Assembly: GCA_949358305.1 (NCBI GenBank)
Contig: OX442317.1
Span: 14,512,491 to 14,576,490 of the forward strand
Direction: 5' to 3'
DNA length: 64,000 bases
From: Strigamia acuminata
Taxonomy: Eukaryota; Arthropoda; Chilopoda; Geophilomorpha; Linotaeniidae
How positions within the stretch are numbered: position 1 is the first letter of the stretch; the number at the start of each line of letters is the position of its first letter. Below, piece by piece: positions 60,501 to 64,000 of this stretch. The translations under genes were made by a program, and so were the position numbers. Under the pieces are notes generated by a model. That model ran no database searches. It was not told the DNA's origin and saw only the letters and a list, made by a program, of their open reading frames with translations.

Positions 60501-63500
60501 ATGAGATCAAAAGTTTATTCTTTCAAATTATTGCTTGGATGTTGCTAAAACTTACATTGAAGCTTTCTACTAAGGTTTAAACACTATTTCAGAACATTCA
60601 GAAACATTGGTCTTGTGATGTTTGTGCTAAGTCAACTGTGATGTCAAATGGGATCAAAAGTTTATTCTTCCAAATCATTGCTTGGATGTTGCTAAAACTT
60701 ACATTGAAGCCTTCTACTAAGGTTTAAACACTATTTCAGAACATTCAGACACATTGGTCTTGTGGTGTTTGTGCTAAGTCAACTGTGACGTCAAATAAGA
60801 TCAAAAGTTTATTCTTTCAAATCATTGCTTGGATGTTGCTAAAACTTACATTAAAGCTTTCTACTAAGGTTTAAACACTATTTCAGAACATTCAGAGACA
60901 TTGGTCTTGTGATGTTTGTGCTAAGTCAACTGTGATGTCAAATGGGATCAAAAGTTTATTCTTCTAAATCATTGCTTGGATGTTGCTAAAACTTACATTG
61001 AAGCCTTCTACTAAGGTTTAAACACTATTTCAGAACATTCAGAGACATTGGTCTTGTGATGTTTGTGCTAAGTCAACTGTGATGTCAAATGAGATCAAAA
61101 GTTTATTCTTTCAAATCATTGCTTGGATGTTGCTAAAACTTACATTAAAGCTTTCTACTAAAGTTTAAACACTATTTCAGAACATTCAGAGACATTGGTC
61201 TTGTGGTGTTTGTGCTGTCAACTGTGATGAGATCAAAAGTCTATTCTCCCAAATCATTGCTTGGATGTTGCTAAAACTTACATTGAAGCCTTCTACTAAG
61301 GTTTAAACACTATTTCAGAACATTCAGACACATTGGTCTTGTGGTGTTTGTGCTAAGTCAACTGTGACGTCAAATAAGATCAAAAGTTTATTCTTTCAAA
61401 TCATTGCTTGGATGTTGCTAAAACTTACATTAAAGCTTTCTACTAAGGTTTAAACACTATTTCAGAACATTCAGAGACATTGGTCTTGTGATGTTTGTGC
61501 TCAGTCAACTGTGATGTCAAATGGGATCAAAAGTTTATTCTTCTAAATCATTGCTTGGATGTTGCTAAAACTTACATTGAAGCCTTCTACTAAGGTTTAA
61601 ACACTATTTCAGAACATTCAGACACATTGGTCTTGTGGTGTTTGTGCTAAGTCAACTGTGACGTCAAATAAGATCAAAAGTTTATTCTTTCAAATCATTG
61701 CTTGAATGTTGCTAAAACTTACATTAAAGCTTTCTACTAAGGTTTAAACACTATTTCAGAACATTCAGAGACATTGGTCTTGTGATGTTTGTGCTAAGTC
61801 AACTGTGATGAGATCAAAAGTCTATTCTCCCAAATCATTGCTTGGATGTTGCTAAAACTTACATTGAAGCCTTCTACTAAGGTTTAAACACTATTTCAGA
61901 ACATTCAGAGACATTGGTTTGTGGTGTTTGTGCTAAGTCAACTGTGATGTCAAATGAGATCAAAAGTTTATTCTTTCAAATTATTGCTTGGATGTTGCTA
62001 AAACTTACATTGAAGCCTTCTACTAAGGTTTAAACACTATTTCTGAACATTCAGAGACATTGGTCTTGTGGTGTTTGTGCTAAGTCAACTGTGATGTCAA
62101 ATGAGATCAAAAGTTTATTCTTTCAAATTATTGCTTGGATGTTGCTAAAACTAACATTGAAGCCTTTTACTAAGGTTTAAACACTATTTCAGAACATTCA
62201 GAGACATTGGTTTGTGGTGTTTGTGCTAAGTCAACTGTGATGTCAAATGAGATCAAAAGTTTATTCTTTCAAATTATTGCTTGGATGTTGCTAAAACTTA
62301 CATTAAAGCTTTCTACTAAGGTTTAAACACTATTTCAGAACATTCAGAGACATTGGTCTTGTGATGTTTGTGCTAAGTCAACTGTGATGAGATCAAAAGT
62401 CTATTCTCCCAAATCATTGCTTGGATGTTGCTAAAACTTACATTGAAGCTTTCTACTAAGGTTTAAACACTATTTCTAAACATTCAGAGACATTGGTCTT
62501 GTGGTGTTTGTGCTAAGTCAACTGTGACGTCAAATGAGATCAAAAGTTTATTCTTTCAAATTATTGCTTGGATGTTGCTAAAACTTACATTGAAGCTTTC
62601 TACTAAGGTTTAAACACTATTTCAGAACATTCAGAGACATTGGTTTGTGGTGTTTGTGCTAAGTCAACTGTGATGTCAAATGAGATCAAAAATTTATTCT
62701 TTCAAATTATTGCTTGGATGTTGCTAACACTTACATTGAAGCCTTCTACTAAGGTTTAAACACTATTTCAGAACATTCAGAGACATTGGTCTTGTGATGT
62801 TTGTGCTAAGTCAACTGTGATGTCAAATGAGATCAAAAGTTTATTCTTTCAAATCATTGCTTGGATGTTGCTAAAACTTACATTAAAGCCTTCTACTAAG
62901 GTTTAAACACTATTTCAGAACATTCAGAGACATTGGTCTTGTGATGTTTGTGCTAAGTCAACTGTGATGAGATCAAAAGTCTATTCTCCAAAATCATTGC
63001 TTGGATGTTGCTAAAACTTACATTGAAGCCTTCTACTAAGGTTTAAACACTATTTCAGAACATTCAGAGACATTGGTTTGTGGTGTTTGTGCTAAGTCAA
63101 CTGTGATGTCAAATGAGATCAAAAGTTTATTCTTTCAAATTATTGCTTGGATGTTGCTAAAACTTACATTGAAGCCTTCTACTAAGGTTTAAACACTATT
63201 TCTGAACATTCAGAGACATTGGTCTTGTGGTGTTTGTGCTAAGTCAACTGTGATGTCAAATGAGATCAAAAGTTTATTCTTTCAAATTATTGCTTGGATG
63301 TTGCTAAAACTTACATTGAAGCCTTCTACTAAGGTTTAAACACTATTTCAGAACATTCAGAGACATTGGTTTGTGGTGTTTGTGCTAAGTCAACTGTGAT
63401 GTCAAATGAGATCAAAAGTTTATTCTTTCAAATTATTGCTTGGATGTTGCTAAAACTTACATTGAAGCCTTCTACTAAGGTTTAAACACTATTTCTGAAC

Positions 63501-64000
63501 ATTCAGAGACATTGGTCTTGTGGTGTTTGTGCTAAGTCAACTGTGATGTCAAATGAGATCAAAAGTTTATTCTTTCAAATTATTGCTTGGATGTTGCTAA
63601 AACTAACATTGAAGCCTTCTACTAAGGTTTAAACACTATTTCAGAACATTCAGAGACATTGATCTTGTGGTGTTTGTGCTAAGTCAACTGTGATGAGATC
63701 AAAAGTCTATTCTCCCAAATCATTTCTTGGATGTTGCTAAAACTTACATTAAAGCTTTCTACTAAGGTTTAAACACTATTTCAGAACATTCAGAGACATT
63801 GGTCTTGTGATGTTTGTGCTAAGTCAACTGTGATGAGATCAAAAGTCTATTCTCCCAAATCATTGCTTGGATGTTGCTAAAACTTACATTAAAGCTTTCT
63901 ACTAAGGTTTAAACACTATTTCAAAACATTCAGAGACATTGGTCTTGTGATGTTTGTGCTAAGTCAACTGTGATGAGATCAAAAGTCTATTCTCCAAAAT
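51571..64000. repeat. Satellite array right of element C, continuing past the window
   Basis: About 87 monomers of the same family, short and long forms mixed. Rare variants link it to the array left of C: CTATTTTTCAAAATC occurs only near 43258 and 54184, and GACATTGATCTTG near 45233, 57443, 60036 and 63655. Larger blocks have thus been copied across this region. No coding capacity. Confidence 0.97.

Overview
This is a eukaryotic, repeat-dense window with no host gene that I can recognise. Every protein-coding segment that can be supported belongs to LTR retrotransposons of the BEL/Pao type, a group known only from metazoans. Together with short AT-rich intron-like gaps and a large AT-rich satellite, this suggests an invertebrate, probably an arthropod, in a heterochromatic or pericentromeric region. 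The species cannot be named from the sequence.

The base layer is a tandem satellite of about 140- and 147-bp monomers (30003-30149, 36336-45408, 51571-64000, running off the right edge). Three elements interrupt it. Element F (plus strand) is a BEL/Pao element with an open RNase H-integrase region and a 3' LTR at 28430-30002. Elements B (30150-36335, minus) and C (45409-51570, plus) form an inverted pair of near-identical elements with 4-bp target-site duplications. F was itself hit twice inside pol by related non-coding elements: D (8960-17241, minus, left part outside the window) and E (17401-26073, minus, target-site duplication CTTT). D's 3' LTR was then hit by element A (1-8959, plus, left end outside the window). 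The order is therefore satellite, then F, then D and E, then A, with B and C as separate hits in the satellite.

The main novelty is in B and C. Each encodes one 995-codon frame in which a BEL-type Gag (three zinc knuckles) and a retropepsin-like region are fused to a complete type II (TK1-like) thymidine kinase, where reverse transcriptase would normally begin. They have no RT, RNase H or integrase, so they would need these in trans. A, D and E encode no recognisable protein.

All four element types share signals consistent with one mobilisation system. LTRs start TGTTKCGA, and the primer site resembles the complement of the tRNA-His 3' end. A pyrimidine run plus a CGGC-containing box sits just before the 3' LTR. 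A 13-base leader motif (ACACAACGCAATG) is shared by A, B/C and D/E. Arrays of short hairpins occur in A and B/C, with several stems changed in a compensatory way.
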